Shown here one piece after another: positions 32,891-45,652 of a stretch of DNA of 64,000 bases. Made by a program: the position numbers and the translations under genes. Positions within the stretch are counted from its first letter, which is position 1. The number at the start of each line of letters is the position of its first letter. This DNA is from Eonycteris spelaea. Lineage: Eukaryota; Chordata; Mammalia; Chiroptera; Pteropodidae. The notes beneath the pieces were generated by a model. That model had not been told where the DNA came from, made no database searches, and saw only the letters and a list, made by a program, of their open reading frames with translations. The stretch spans positions 3,472,001-3,536,000 of the forward strand of contig PUFA01000081.1 in NCBI GenBank assembly GCA_003508835.1. Direction: 5' to 3'.

Positions 32891-34594
32891 GTGAGAGCTG
32901 CTCATAATGACTCATGAGTGCCAAATATTAAAGGAATTTTGTAAGTAGATTGTTAAATATAGTAATTACTTAAAATTCAATTACATAAAACTATAATTAA
33001 ATAAGTTACATCAAAAGACAAAGAAAATAAATACGAAATACTCACCCTTTCTAATTGTTTTTCTGCCTTTTGCTATTATCCATACTCTAGAAGTTATTTA
33101 CATCTATGTTGTCTGTAGTGGGAATGCTTATATAGTGATGGAACTGAGCATTTCTTCCCAACTCCACATTCAGTGACATCACACTGGTAGCTTGAAATTG
33201 GCCACAGTGGAGGAATTTACTGTGGAAACTGGCAAATGCTACAAATCAGGGCTCTGTCTCAACTAGAACTGATGGTTGAACATTTGTATGCTCAGCACTG
33301 CCTGGCACAAGGCGGTACTCAAAAAATATCAGATGAACTTTGAGGAAAGAGATTTTGGAAAATTTCATTTAGGGTGGCATGAGACTGGCAGCTATGGAAG
33401 CCCAGATGGAGATTTGAAGAAGTCCTTGTGGATCTGGGACAGTTAAAGATCGGTCCTACAGGGACGAGGGTATTGTTGCCATTTTACTTACTGTTCCCAG
33501 ACTACTTGCAATAAATGTGTGGAGCTCAGCATGTTTTAAAACACACTCTTCTGAGGTTGTTCCTTTATATTCAGTTTCTTAGTTCAAGAAGCTGGTGATA
33601 ACTGCAATGGAATGTTAACTGAGAGGAAGAGAGATTGACTTTTTTTTCTATTTACTTTTAGCTGAAACCTCAAGACACAGGCTCTGAGCGACTGCATACC
33701 ATTTTAATTGCAAATATAATTTATTTTGACTGCCATATGGCTATATCATGATATATGTTTAATTTTACTAAACTGTTGCGTGTGATAATTCTTAGGTGAC
33801 AGATGTGGTTAGTGGTGCTGCTATTTAAGTTGCTGAAGGGGCATGTTTTCCTAAAGTAGAGATCAAGGGTTGCATCTGTAGGGCCAAGTGAACTGAGGAA
33901 TAGGAGCAATTATTTGTGATTCTGCCCAAAGTGTCAGGGTCTGAGGAGGAGGGGCTGGTGCATGAGGCTGAACTGGCGGCTGAGTCTCTGTTTCTTTTAA
34001 AGACATGATGCTTCTCCAACCTCCTCTATATTGGACCAAAGGAGATGTTTTATTTTATTTTTTAAAATGAAAAGTCTTTTATTTTATTATTATAGCATAA
34101 ATTTATACTCCTGTAAAATAAAATGAAGACAATACAGAAAAGAATAAAGAAGAAAGTAAAAAAAAATTACCTTATACCCTAACACTGAAATAATCCTTTA
34201 AAAATTTTGGTATTTATCTTTACAGATTTAAATTTAACCTTGGTCCTGCTAATCAAAAAGATTGGATTGAAAGTTATTATTCACAATTTAAGCTTAACAG
34301 TAAATTTCCTTGCAATATCTACATACAAACAACATTTTAATATTGTTTCCTAACACACTAGCCCCATGGAGGTTTTGATGTGATCTCTAACTCCACTGAA
34401 ATGTATAGTTTATAACATTTAAAAGACTTAAAAGCTAATGTGGACTATCACAACCTTTGATTTCATTGGAAATTATGAGGGCAAATTGAAGACGAAATGT
34501 GGGGCCCATTGGCTTTTGAATGTCACAGAATTCTTCTGAGATTTCTCTCAGGGATAAGGAACCTAGAAATGTGGATGGGGTTTTATTTTTGGCT
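32891..34594. other. Unassigned ~1.7-kb interval
   Basis: A probable MIR/L2 3' tip lies at 33285-33345 ('cactgcctggcacaaggcgg'). Otherwise AT-rich with nothing recognised. Confidence 0.3.
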
Positions 34595-34795
34595 CATTCA
34601 TTCAACACACATCTGTACTGATTCTGTCAGGCACTGGTGTCCCAGAGATGAATAAGATGCAGCTACTGCCCACAGTAGTGGACATAGCTGTGTAAACAAA
34701 TTACAATAGGATATGATAATTGCCATTACAGGGATTTTAAACAGAGATCAATGGGACCAAAGAGAATATGATACAGAGATTAATTCTTCCTGAAG
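34595..34795 (-). mobile_element. L2 LINE 3' end (antisense)
   Basis: 'gctcattcattcaacacaca', 'gtcaggcactggtgtcccag', 'agatgaataagatgcagcta' and 'aattacaataggatatgata' follow the antisense L2 order. Confidence 0.75.
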
Positions 34796-35374
34796 TCACT
34801 AGGGGAATATATCAGTTAGGTCCTTTTCTCTTGCATATAAAAACTCAACATAAACAAACAAAAAAGAATTTAAAAAAACTAGGAACTCAAATGGTATCAT
34901 TAAAAATATGCCTCTTGTTCTTCTTGTCTTGACTATTTTTTCCTTAGCAAAGTCTTTACTTTTCTGCAAGCTCTTTCCATATGATGGCAGAAATGGTCTA
35001 CTATAGCAAGATAACTTTTTATCACATTTTTCTTATTCACTCCTCCTTCCTAGTAGTGTGGAGGAGTCCTGGTATTTTGTCCTAGCTGGTGTCACGTGCC
35101 CCTCTTTGAACCAGTCCCTGTGTCTAGGGCGATTGGCTAAGTTTAAGTCACAGGACCTTTCATGTAGCCTCCCTTGAACCCTATGTGCTGAGAGTGGGGA
35201 AGGATGTGACCTAAACCAGCAGGAGTGGGTGCTGGCAGATGTCCACTATAGGAAGAACTTACCTGGGAAGTGAGGCTTGGCTTACATTTTGCAGCATGAA
35301 TAGGCCTTCACCAGATAAAGGCTTCGAGTGTCAGGGGAATGATTTGGGTGGCTGAATTAGAGTAATGCAAAAGA
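34796..35374. other. Unassigned interval, LTR-like at 35050-35300
   Basis: The stretch with 'gtgtcacgtgcccctctttg' and 'gtgtctagggcgattggcta' resembles a dispersed LTR family. The assignment is not secure. Confidence 0.3.
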
Positions 35375-35590
35375 GAAGGGTGTTGGGGTGAGGCCAGAAA
35401 CAGAGGAGACATAAATCCAAATTGCTTAAGGCCTTTTAGACTATACCAAGAAATTTGTATTTATCCTTCTAGGTATGATGGTGCCAATGGAAGCATTTAA
35501 TGTGGCTAAATAATGTGGTTAGTTTTGACTTTTAGGATGACAGCTCTGGTAAAAAACGGAAGATGAGGAAAATCTGGTTTTGTCAGAAAA
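35375..35590 (-). mobile_element. L2 LINE fragment (antisense)
   Basis: 'gcttaaggccttttagacta', 'ggatgacagctctgg' and the stretch between them match the antisense L2 body. Confidence 0.55.
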
Positions 35591-36429
35591 AGGAAGAAAT
35601 CTGTGGGCCAAAGGTGGCACACTCTAGTTGCCAGCTGGCCTGGGCCCCTGGCTGAGGATGGTGGAGGAAAATGCCAATGGGTTAGCAACACCTGGGCAGG
35701 ATGGGAGATAGTAGTTAGTGTACGGGTTATGTATTTGATGACACTGATCAAACTGTGGCCAATGAGAGATTATTAAAGTCCTTTTCTTTTTCTTTTTCCA
35801 AAAAAAGAAAAAATTAAAAAAAATAATTTGCATGTTTTAATATGGCTCCCCTTATATATCAGTGAAACAATGAAACATTGCTATCAGATCTACCATAACT
35901 GTTAACATATATATTTAAAAAGTAGGAAGCTCCTGCTTGGAAGTGTCCTCCTGAGAGGGTTCTAGAAACTGAACATTATATGGTATTTCTTGTGGTCACA
36001 GCTGTCACATGACCCATACTCTTTGGTCTTGAGTTATAAATCTTCATCTCATTTCTCTGGGCTCTAGTTTTAAGACATGATAATAGATGGTGTTAGATCG
36101 AACTGCTTCTTTTTAGATTTTCTACTCTTAGTATATGGAAGAATAGATTAATTTATAGTGTGATTAATCTGTTACCTTTCAACAGCCATACATTTATTTT
36201 TCTATGTTAAGGTATAACTCTAGAGGGGAGAGGATAAGAACAGATCTCAGGCCATGAATAATAAGTTATTAAAGTTGAAGATGAATGTGTGAATGATGAC
36301 TATAAGGAACAGAATTAACTAATGGAATTTTTTTAAATGAATATTTTTAAATGGATAGTCAATTAGTACCCTCTTTAAATGTATGAAAATTAGCAGGACA
36401 GCCAGATTCTTCAAAATCAAATCCCTACC
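35591..36429. other. Unassigned interval with a T/A inverted repeat
   Basis: At 35782-35812 a T-rich run with one C faces an A-rich run with one G across a CC loop; otherwise nothing is recognised. Confidence 0.35.
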
Positions 36430-36842
36430 TAACTTTTGAGCTTCTTCTCTTGACATCAGCCTGCTTCTACTTTATACCTCTGAAATCCCAAGTTCTGTTT
36501 GCAGCTCTTTTGAATGTGCTATGCTGCTTCAGAACTATATGTTTCCATTCATGCCGTTTCCTCTCTCTGGCATGATATTCTCACCCACTCTTCCCACTTA
36601 ACATCTTTCAAAACCCAATTTACTTTGCCACTTCTAGGAAGCATTCCTTGATGCTCTCTCCCTTCTTTCCTATACCTTAAACATCCATTATTTCACTCAT
36701 CTTACTTGATTACAATGGTTGTTTATCCAGCTGTCTTCCCTACTTGACTGTGAGCTTATTTGTGATATTGGTCATATTCTATTTTGGTATCCCAGTATGT
36801 AGTGGGAGATCAAAAAAATGCCTGCAGGATCGATTGAATACC
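36430..36842 (+). mobile_element. L2 LINE 3' end
   Basis: 'ttcctctctctggcatgata', 'aaaacccaatttactttgcc', 'ggaagcattccttgatgctc' and 'gtgggagatcaaaaaaatgc' are in L2 order. Confidence 0.85.
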
Positions 36843-37369
36843 AGTGTTAGAGATATCTCAGATGACTCTTATAAGCCTCAGTATACAGTGGCAGAAAAAA
36901 ATTGAGATTAGTTTCACTTTCCCAGTCTTCTAACGCCAGAGGCATGAAAGACCTCAATATGAAAAGGTTTCTAATTTGAGATGTTTCAGTGGAGTCCATT
37001 TTCCTCTTCATTTATTTTTGGCTGATTTGAAAGAAGCACAGTTACATCTGAAATGGAATGGTAGATCAAGGGTGTGTTATTCACTTATGGAAACATCTTT
37101 CTCTTCCTAAGTACCTGGGAAGGCGTGCGCTTCCTTTGCTTCTGGATGCACTGATGGCCCAGGGTCAGAGACTTTCATTTCTGATGCTCTGTGTGTAGCC
37201 TCCAGCAGATCACGTCCTACTTGTTCTTCCTGGCAATGTTTTATTCATCAGAGTGTTGCCAAATGGAAATTATTTTTTGACTGTTAACAAGCCATGCTAA
37301 TACGAACCTCTCTGTAAAAAATAAGAGTTAGCCCAAACTCAGGTGTAGAGATAGAGCCATTTCTCCACT
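36843..37369. other. Unassigned interval
   Basis: Nothing is recognised. Confidence 0.3.
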
Positions 37370-37672
37370 CCTGACTTCAAAATGGGACCGGGGCAAAACT
37401 CTTGCTTGGGGACACTTCCCAGTAATCAGAGAGAGCTTTCCTGATTACCCTGTATAAAGTAGCACTCTCCATCCCTTTGTTCTACTTTATTTTCTTCATA
37501 GCACTTACCATCACCTGGTATATTCATTTGTTTGTTTATTTTCAGTCTTTTGCGCTAGAATATTAGCAACATGAAAGCAGGGGATGTATTCACTGCTGGG
37601 TTCGAGCTCCTGGAACCATGCATGGCACAGAGTAGATGCTTAATGGACACATGCCAATTGAACGGAGGGTGT
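37370..37672 (+). mobile_element. L2 LINE 3' end
   Basis: 'gtagcactctccatcccttt', 'agcacttaccatcacctggt', 'gaaagcaggggatgtattca' and 'catggcacagagtagatgct' give a well-preserved L2 tail. Confidence 0.9.
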
Positions 37673-37689
37673 GGTACTTACCAAAACTA

Positions 37690-37900
37690 CTCCTAAAGAC
37701 CTCCCACATGCCACAATGTAGTTAGCATTTGTAAAACATACTTTTGTGTTCTTTTCTTGCCACCCAGCCAATAGGGTATTCTATCATTTTCCTTTACCCT
37801 GAAGGAAATGAAGTTTAGAGAGACAACTTGAACTTGTTCAAGATTGCATAGCTGGTATCTAGTGAAGCTGAACAGTGTCAGAGCCTGCATTTTAAACTAA
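37690..37900 (-). mobile_element. MIR SINE (antisense)
   Basis: 'ggaaatgaagtttagagaga', 'aacttgttcaagattgcata', 'gctggtatctagtgaagctg' and 'gtcagagcctgcattttaaa' match antisense MIR. Confidence 0.75.
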
Positions 37901-38064
37901 TATGTTGTTTGTGATGGGTAAGTCCAGGTTTGTGGTCCAATCATCGTAATTAGGTGATGTTTCTTATGCAATATTCTGTCATTTGGGGTCTTTTTTCCCC
38001 TGTGTCATATGCCATGCCTTCAGATTTAGTATTTTTTCTCCATAAAAATAATAATGGAAAAGAT

Positions 38065-38275
38065 TTACAATTTTTATGTAGCTAGATGCTACCATTTGAT
38101 TCTCACAATAATTCCACAAAGTATTATTAATCCCTTTGCACAGATGGAGAGAGGAGATTCTGGGTGGACTTATGTGACTTACCCAAAGTCATGTTGCTGA
38201 TAAATGACATAGCTGGGACTTGAACCTGACTTTTGGTTCTGGTGCCCATTTGTGACCCACAACCCTGCACTGTCT
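38065..38275 (-). mobile_element. MIR SINE (antisense)
   Basis: 'gattctcacaataattccac', 'atgtgacttacccaaagtca', 'atgacatagctgggacttga' and 'acctgacttttggttctggt' match antisense MIR. Confidence 0.88.
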
Positions 38276-38654
38276 CACTAGAAATTCCTTATGTGATATT
38301 TTATGACAATCTTAAACTTTATTTTAATCTTAAGAAAACTAGTGCAATCTTAAACTATATGTTAGTAACTTGATGTCCGTGCAATGGAAAGGAATAATAT
38401 CAGGGAGCTTGTGATTGGCCATGTGTGGAGGACTGCACACATTTTAAGAGGAGGTGTCAAACCAGAGAACATCTGATGCAGGGGAAGGATTAGGGACCCT
38501 TTACTTGAAGAATGGCTGAACAAGGTAGAGATGCCTGCCTTGTAGGAAGGAAGAAGCGGACTAGGGATGCCTGTTGGTTCAGAGATAGGACGTGAAGCAT
38601 ATAGTTGGCAGAAGAAGAAGGAGCAGGCTTCCTATTTATGGGGAGGCTGCATAT

Positions 38655-38895
38655 CAAGGTGGTTATAAGCTTAAGCCCTAGGTTTATATTGTCTGGATTT
38701 ATATTCCAGTTTATTCTCTTACTAACTGTTCTCCTTGGGCAACTTATTTCACCTCTGTCTCATATGTTTTGTCTCTTAAATGGGATTAATCTTTCATTGT
38801 GTTGAGATGAGAATTAATTGAGACAAGATGTGAAAAGCCCTTAGTATGGTGCCCAGTGCATAGTAAATGCCCATAAATGTTGGCTATCATTGTTA
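38655..38895 (+). mobile_element. MIR SINE, near full length
   Basis: 'gtggttataagcttaagccc', 'tccttgggcaacttatttca', 'gatgagaattaattgagaca' and 'agtgcatagtaaatgcccat' match MIR to its tail. Confidence 0.9.
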
Positions 38896-39299
38896 TTGAT
38901 AGTCGTGACTTCAGAGGACAAAAGGAAAGATGACTGTGATGGACTCAGACTCCTGGTGCCAGTGCTGTTAGGGGAATCTATCAGTTAGCTGGTTCAACAA
39001 CTTCATATTACAAAAGAGGTACTGAGCCTCATAGAGCAGAAAGTTCTGTTTTGAGATTGTATAAAGAGTTATATGCAGAACTATCACTCACTCTTCTAAC
39101 AAATACCATCTAAAGTTTTTATATTTGGCTGGTGGCTATACTGACTCCCAGCTCTAGTTCAGCAGTGGAGAGTGATGTACTGTCAGCCTCAGGGAGTGTG
39201 ACCTTTGTGAGACCTTCATCACCACTCTGCTGACACCTAAAAGGGTTCTTAGATGAAGGCAGGTGAAACTAAACAACATTGAATTCCCATCAGCCTTTC

Positions 39300-39900
39300 T
39301 TGCCGATTCCACCACCAAACCTATCCAGAAACTGCTTCTCCCAAGCTCTATTGCTGCCCCCTACATTCTTGCCACCATTCTCTCTCATCTGAACAATTGA
39401 AATAATCTCCAGACTGGCTTTCCCTGTCACGACTTTGTTCCTACAATCTATTTTCTAGGGATCTTATGACAAATAAATCCAATCATGCTTTCGCCCCCAC
39501 CCTGCTTAGCATCTCCTAACTGGCTTCCTAATTGTCCTTGGAACAGAGTCCAGACACCTAACCATGGCCTGCTAACCCTGTTGGATCTGCTCCTGCCTTT
39601 TTCTTGGCTGCCATTTCCTTTCAACTCCCACTTGCTGATAAGCTCCAGTCACACTGGCATTCTTCCTGTTCTCAAAATATGAGCTAGCTCCTACTTCAGG
39701 ACCTTTGCATATGTTCTTCCACCAGATATTTGAACGGATGGCTTCCCCTTATTACTCATATTTCAGCCTGTCTCTGCCTTAGAGAGGCTGTCCCTATCTA
39801 TGGTGGCCCTGTTCTCCTCTCTCTCATCTTATTTTATCATCCTCATGGTACACACCCAATTTCTGAAATTACCCAGAAGTAAGTGTTTCTCTGAGTGAAT
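39300..39900 (+). mobile_element. L2 LINE 3' region, long copy
   Basis: This is the best L2 copy in the window: 'gaacaattgaaataatctcc', 'catctcctaactggcttcct', 'ggacctttgcatatgttctt' and 'agagaggctgtccctatcta' are in order, followed by 3'UTR sequence. Confidence 0.93.
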
Positions 39901-42459
39901 CATTTACATTGGGGCATTTTTACTTGTTTTATGCTATATCCTCACTCCAAAAATAATGTCTGAATTTTGTTAGATGCCCTTTATTCCTTGAATGAACCCC
40001 TTGTGATGAGTTTACGTCACCACAGAAGTTTGTATTCATAACAGGAACCAGAAGGCCATATCAGGAGAAAGAACTCTGGACCCAAATGCGGTCTTCCTGG
40101 ACATTTCATTTCTAACTCCCTCAGGGAGGATGAGGTTAGGTCCTTTTAAGCTTTGAATGCAGAAGGAGATTATGGCTAAATGTAAGGGAGAATCCACAAA
40201 TCAGCCATTCAGAGTTTGAAATGAAGTGAAGGTAGAATTGGAGAGTGGTCAAGAAGGCAGTAATTTATCATCTCTACCAATCTTTTAATCCACCATTTAG
40301 CCTTTTGCTCCTTCTTTTTAGCTATATGTTTCTTTCCTTACCTCCATTTCTAGGATCTTAAGGTGGCAAATAGTGCGATGAGTGGCCATGGGGACATAAT
40401 ATTACCTAGTTAATTTCTAAGACACAGTTACAAGCTCTCAAATGCCTTTAGGTGCCAGAGAAATAGCAGAAATGGATGAGTTTCTGTGTGTCAGGAAGTA
40501 GAGCGGTGGTCAGGTGAACTGGGGAGCATATGACCACTGCAAAGTGTGTGTATTAAACACAAAACAAGTTAACAGCTGGATTTGTTCTTTGGCTGGCTAT
40601 CTTGAGTGTCCAATATGAAGACTACTCGTCCTGATTTTATGACTATTTTTTAAAAGCCAGTCAGTATCTTTTAGTTGAGTAAATTCCTTCATAGATACAC
40701 TTGTTCAGTATCTGTTAACTTAAGATTTTGGTGCATGACAAACCAAATTGATACATATGTGTAAAGAAGTAGGCTGGGATTTTTTTCTTTCAAATTTGAG
40801 AGCATCCTAATTGTCTGTTTTGTTTCCTTCTTTCAGCTAAGGACTTGTACTTAATATATTGTGGTTAATCAGAGTTAAAGATAAATTGTTTGCTATTTTT
40901 TATTTTCTCAAAATCCTATAGTCCCTGTTTTCTTAGTACTAGTTATGGATTTTATGGATTCTTTATGTAGATATTCTCATAGAAATATATTTGAATAAAA
41001 TATTTGGAAATATTATCTACTGCTGTTTAAAAGAATCTGTAATGTACCTATTTCTAATAAGAAAATTATTACAGGAGCATGTCTAGTTAAAAAAGATTAA
41101 ATTACCCATTATCTAATGATCAGTTGGAAGGGAGAAAGTATGTCTGAAAATGATAATAGTAAATTTATTCTCTGAGGAAATTTCAGAATATATTTATTTT
41201 CCTGCTCTATGGGTACCCAACATAGAAAATTTGAAAAGATTGACTAGAACTGTGGTTTGTAATGAAAAATTTGTATCAGGCAATATTTATACTAGGTGAA
41301 TTACCTGGTTATGAATCCAGATGATCTGAAAGTGAATTAATACTCATTGGCATGAATTACTCTCCGTTGGGAATTGCAATGCCAATGGAAAGGGCTTTGG
41401 TGCCCTGGATCAACACAGGCCTCAGGCCAGTCATTGGCGCTCTAGTAAACAACTCCTATTCCCCACACAGATAAGTAATGCTAGCAAGAGATTTCCGAGG
41501 TCCAGTGTGAGTTATTGACCTCATACAGACTTGCCCCCGGGTACTTCTTTAAATTTAGTTCAGTCTGAGAGTGACTGGGTTCTAATCTCTAAGGGCTGTT
41601 GAGTAGCCTATGTGAAATGGCGTGTGGCATCAGACCATTAGCATGCCGGAAAGCCGTACATCAGCCAACCTTCTATTACTACTTCTTTTCTCCCTCAAGG
41701 TTTAGAAACTGGAACTGAAGAGGTGAAATTAAACTGGCCTTTCACCCCAAGAGTTCTCTTTGCAGTAAAGTTAAGGCATCATGACAGGTAAGATAAACTT
41801 TTTCGAATGTATATCTCTTTTCCTGGCAAAAGTCTTCAACTTTAAGATCTGTTCCTTTTTGCATCTTTCATTATGATAATAAGTCATTTGGCATATTCTG
41901 GGCATCTAGACTCAGTGCCAAGGGAGTTTTGTCTTTTTTAATATGCTCATTCTTTACACAGGAGTACTCTGTTGATGAGCCACTCCTCTTTTGAGCCCTG
42001 GCTTCATTGTCAGTCCTTTGTCACTTGATTAGAATCAACTCAGAGGCATGCGATTATGCAGATTCTGGAGCACTGCGTCATACCTTCTGGTTGGAATCAT
42101 CATGGAGGAAGACTCAGGAGCCTGCATAGGGGAACAAGTTTGTTTCCCTCCATTGAGTTTTCATTTATCTCCTTCATTTGAGCGTGGCCCACATAGGATG
42201 AGGTTTTATTCCTATTTATGTTTTCAGTGAGTCACATAGAGCTGGGCCTAATGATGTTGTTGACTGACTGACTAAATGAGTGAAGGCGTTTCTAGTTCAT
42301 TTGATTCTGTCACTGACCATGGATGTGATATATTGAGATTATGCTTCTTTGGTTTTAAACAGTAACATCACACAGAGAAAAAGAGTAAAACTAGCCCATT
42401 TTAGGAAAGATAGTTCAAATTTGAAAACATGACACATTAAATGGGCTGGCACATTTTTT
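39901..42459. other. Unassigned ~2.6-kb interval, largely non-repetitive
   Basis: It is the longest stretch without a recognised repeat. The 41330-41530 part has a more complex composition and could be conserved non-coding sequence. No frame carries a domain I know. Confidence 0.3.
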
Positions 42460-42540
42460 TAAGTGGGTAAAATGGCCCAGTGTCTAGCACATAGTAGATC
42501 TTTAACAAATATTTGCTGAATAAATAAGTGAATTAATAGA
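42460..42540 (+). mobile_element. L2 LINE 3' tip
   Basis: 'agtgtctagcacatagtaga' then 'caaatatttgctgaataaat' is the terminal L2 signature. Confidence 0.8.
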
Positions 42541-42599
42541 GGACTCCTGTTACTAAGTGGTAGTTCCTGGGGTTTGTGAGGGAATGTTAACATTTTAGC

Positions 42600-42965
42600 A
42601 CCTTCTTAGGGGGTGATGGAGGCTGAATATTTGTTCTGCCAGAATTCTTACGTCAAAGCTCTAAAGCCCATTGCAATGGTATCTGGAGATGGGGCCTTTG
42701 GCAGTTAATTAGATTTAGATAAGGTAATGAGAGTGGGGATCCATTATGGGATTAATACCTTTATAGAAAGAGATATAAGAGAGATGATCTCTCTCTTTCT
42801 CCCCCATGTGAGGATAGCAAGAAGACTTCTATCTGCAAACCAGGAAGAGAGCTGTCACAAGCAACCAAATCAGCCAGCACCTTGGCCTTAGACTTTTAGC
42901 CTCCAGAACTATTGCTTAAGCCACCCAGTGTAAGATATTTTGTTATCGCACCTGGGCTGACACAT
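42600..42965 (+). mobile_element. MaLR solo LTR (MST/MLT1 type)
   Basis: 'ggaggctgaatatttgttct', 'tctggagatggggcctttgg', 'ctttctcccccatgtgagga', 'aaccaggaagagagctgtca', 'cagcaccttggccttagact' and 'taagccacccagtgtaagat' give an LTR nearly end to end. No internal coding part follows. Confidence 0.85.
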
Positions 42966-42989
42966 GTTTATGTAAGAAAGGGTTTTCTG

Positions 42990-43110
42990 GAAACATAGCA
43001 CGAGGGGGTAGGTAGGTCTGCCTTTTTCCTTACTGAATCTTTAAAGCCCAGAGTAATCCCTGTCCTAGACTAGGGGCTAAATGAATGTTCATGGAATGAA
43101 TGATTGCTAT
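42990..43110 (+). mobile_element. L2 LINE 3' tip, weak
   Basis: 'aatgttcatggaatgaatga' closes a decayed L2-like tail. Confidence 0.4.
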
Positions 43111-43564
43111 AAGTCTTTAGCTCAAAGGAGCAACTGCAGTTTGGAAGGTCAGAAGAATGATGGGCACACTGAGCAGCAGAGTCAACTCAACTCTGCAGAC
43201 GGAGTTGACCCACTTGCTCAGAGATCCAAATCAGTCCTGTTTCCAGCAGTGAGTCTCCTGGATAGACTGTGGGATGTGCTGTGAATGATAAGACAGGCCA
43301 GTGACGTCATAGTCACTCTAATAGGTGTGAGCTATAGGGATGAGTGGCTTCTCTGCAGTCACAGAGAACTCTTTGTAATCTTTCTCCTGGGGACTCATTT
43401 GTGAGAGGAAGTTGTTGACTCTGACAATACAAGACCAGACTCTCCAAGAACAGGTTAATTAAGGTGGATGGACAGCCAGGGGGAAAAATGAGGAAATAGT
43501 TTGGAGTAAAATGTTAGCAGATCTGTTTGGGAGAGACAACACCATTGGCAAATTCTAAAGTTAC
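43111..43564. other. Unassigned interval
   Basis: A short 8-bp inverted repeat (gtcaactc/gagttgac, 43182-43207) is present; nothing else is recognised. Confidence 0.3.
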
Positions 43565-43725
43565 TCCAGTGAGTCAACCTTGGACTCTTCACCTACAAAA
43601 TGGAAATAATCATGTTGGCAACATCTGTCACATGGGATTGTGAGGATTGCTTGGGATAACATACGAGAAAGCACTTTGTATGTTAATGTCCTATGTAAAT
43701 GTGAACTTATTGTTCTTACTTTCTG
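43565..43725 (+). mobile_element. MIR SINE 3' half
   Basis: 'ctacaaaatggaaataatca', 'gggattgtgaggattgcttg', 'ggataacatacgagaaagca' and a tail match MIR. Confidence 0.85.
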
Positions 43726-43904
43726 GCAGTGTTCAGTTCAGTTCCACAAAGACCTACTGGATGGTAGGCACTGTATGTCGGAAAAAGTTGGATACCTTGG
43801 TATCTAATTACTCTCTTTGCAGTATAAAGTACAAAAATGAGTGTTTTAAGAAAAAAAAACAAAGTGCTGGGGGTTCAAAGGCAGAGAAGGAATGTCCTCT
43901 TTGG

Positions 43905-44285
43905 AGGAGTTAAAATGCTTCATTGAGGAGGTAGAAGTGGAGCTGGGCTTTGGAGACTGGGTAAGATTTTTATGGACTGAGATGTGAAGGAAGAAGACAT
44001 TTCAGGGGAAGGGACCATTAACAAAGTAGGCCAAGGAGTCAAGAGAGGATGAAGTGCAACTTGAGAGTGGTGAGAAACCCACATAGGATATTGATGTGGG
44101 CGCAATAGGAGATGAGACTGGAAAAGTAGCCAAGGCGGACTGTGGAAGTCTTTGAGGAAGGTGAAGACCTGATTTGGCAGGTAAAGAGGACCATTAAAGG
44201 CTTTTGAGGAAGGGTGTGCTCTGCCCCATGTGGTACTGGAGGAAAACGAAACTGATGCAGTGGGGAAAGACAGGGTGACAAACAC
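43905..44285 (-). mobile_element. L2 LINE fragment (antisense)
   Basis: 'gaggtagaagtggagctggg', 'gaagaagacatttcagggga' and 'ggcttttgaggaagggtgtg' match the antisense L2 body. The 190-codon minus frame here is the sense strand of this fragment in a chance frame. Confidence 0.55.
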
Positions 44286-44314
44286 GAATATTATGACTTC
44301 CATTAAATTCAGAG

Positions 44315-44321
44315 TTTTTTG

Positions 44322-44352
<31 letters not shown>
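44315..44352. repeat. (GTTTT)n microsatellite
   Basis: Seven or so GTTTT units. Confidence 0.95.
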
Positions 44353-44715
44353 AAGCCATGGAAAAATGCACAAGCAAGAATGCTTTGGGATTCCAGGCCT
44401 ACTTCTTTCACAGGGATGGGGAGCAAACTGCTTTCTAATGATCCAAGAACATTTCCAGCGACCAGAACAAATTCTTTGAAGAGCCAGGCCAATTCAATTC
44501 AAATATAGTAGAATCTCAGGGCAGAGCACTTCAGTATATTGCTAGTTCAGTTATTTATTTTATTCCTGGGAAGATTGCATTGTTTTTGATAACTCCTTAG
44601 AAACCTGAGAATGTAGCAGCACAATAATGAATATGAGACTTTCTCTTCTCCACCTGGTGAAAATGGGTTTCTGCGCCTTCAATATCACCCTGAATTTCTG
44701 ATTTAAAAATAGATA
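44353..44715. other. Unassigned interval
   Basis: Nothing is recognised. Confidence 0.3.
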
Positions 44716-44719
44716 ATTT

Positions 44720-45130
44720 CACAGGTTAGAAGACTTAACATTACCTGCATATAATATATATTTAAAATTTACATGTTCTGATTTTGTTTCTAATTATAAA
44801 GCAATGTCTTTTTAGTGCAGCAAGTTTGGAAAACAAAAAGACACTGTTGCAAGACAACTACTAATATTTTCCCTTATACACTTCTAGTCTTAAAAGAGTA
44901 TGGATAGTAGGTATACATTTATGTATATAAATACTCACATATGTTTGTGTGCATATACATCTGCATATAGAAGATACCATTTCTATAAATTTCATAACAG
45001 TTTTTGTCTATACATACTGTTGTGTCTATATTTACATATATCAAGGCATACTTTTTTTGTGCTCAGCTGTGTTCCTTTTGAAATAGATTATGCACATCTT
45101 CTTATGTTACACAATATTTCTTGTGGTATG
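44720..45130 (-). mobile_element. Old LINE-1 fragment, weak
   Basis: AT-rich sequence with 'ttagtgcagcaagtttggaa' and 'agattatgcacatcttctta' is of old antisense L1 type. Confidence 0.4.
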
Positions 45131-45234
45131 GGCTTTGATGCTCAGAAAAGCAAAGACCCCCACCCAAATCTTGTAAATTCTTTGTACTAATTGTGCTATG
45201 ACACAGTATTTAATATTTTTTTAAATTTTTACAG

Positions 45235-45350
45235 AATTTTTATGTGTATTATTCTTGATATAAGGATTATCCTTATTTCCACTTTACAGATTAGGAGGCT
45301 GAAATTGAAAAAAGTTAAGACTTTCTTCAGGTTAAGTAGTAAAAAATCTT
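45235..45350 (-). mobile_element. MIR SINE fragment (antisense)
   Basis: 'ttccactttacagattagga' and 'ggctgaaattgaaaaaagtt' match the antisense MIR core. Confidence 0.7.
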
Positions 45351-45410
45351 ATTAACAAGATTTGCTATAAGTCTTGAGTGTCTGAGATTAGACTCAACAT
45401 AAAACAATTA

Positions 45411-45652
45411 ATGGCAGTGGTTAAGCACATGAACTTTGGAACAGACTTCTTGGGTTCAAATTCCACTTCTGTCACTTAGTTGGCCAAGTTCCTCAACCTG
45501 TCTGAGCTTCCATTATCTTACCAGTGTAATAGGGATACTAATAGGACCCTTAGATCATCTGGGTTGTAGCTGTGATTAAGTGCTTTAATTTTGAGCTGCT
45601 CTTAGAATATGCCTGGCTCCTGGCAAACACTATATGAAGGCTAGCTATTATG
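45411..45652 (+). mobile_element. MIR SINE, near full length
   Basis: 'ggcagtggttaagcacatga', 'cttgggttcaaattccactt', 'tgtctgagcttccattatct' and 'atatgcctggctcctggcaa' run from head to tail. Confidence 0.93.

Noticed and set aside
43920..44492. 190-codon minus-strand frame as a gene
   Set aside because: It spans an L2 fragment and a (GTTTT)n satellite, which encodes a KQNKTKQK-type run.
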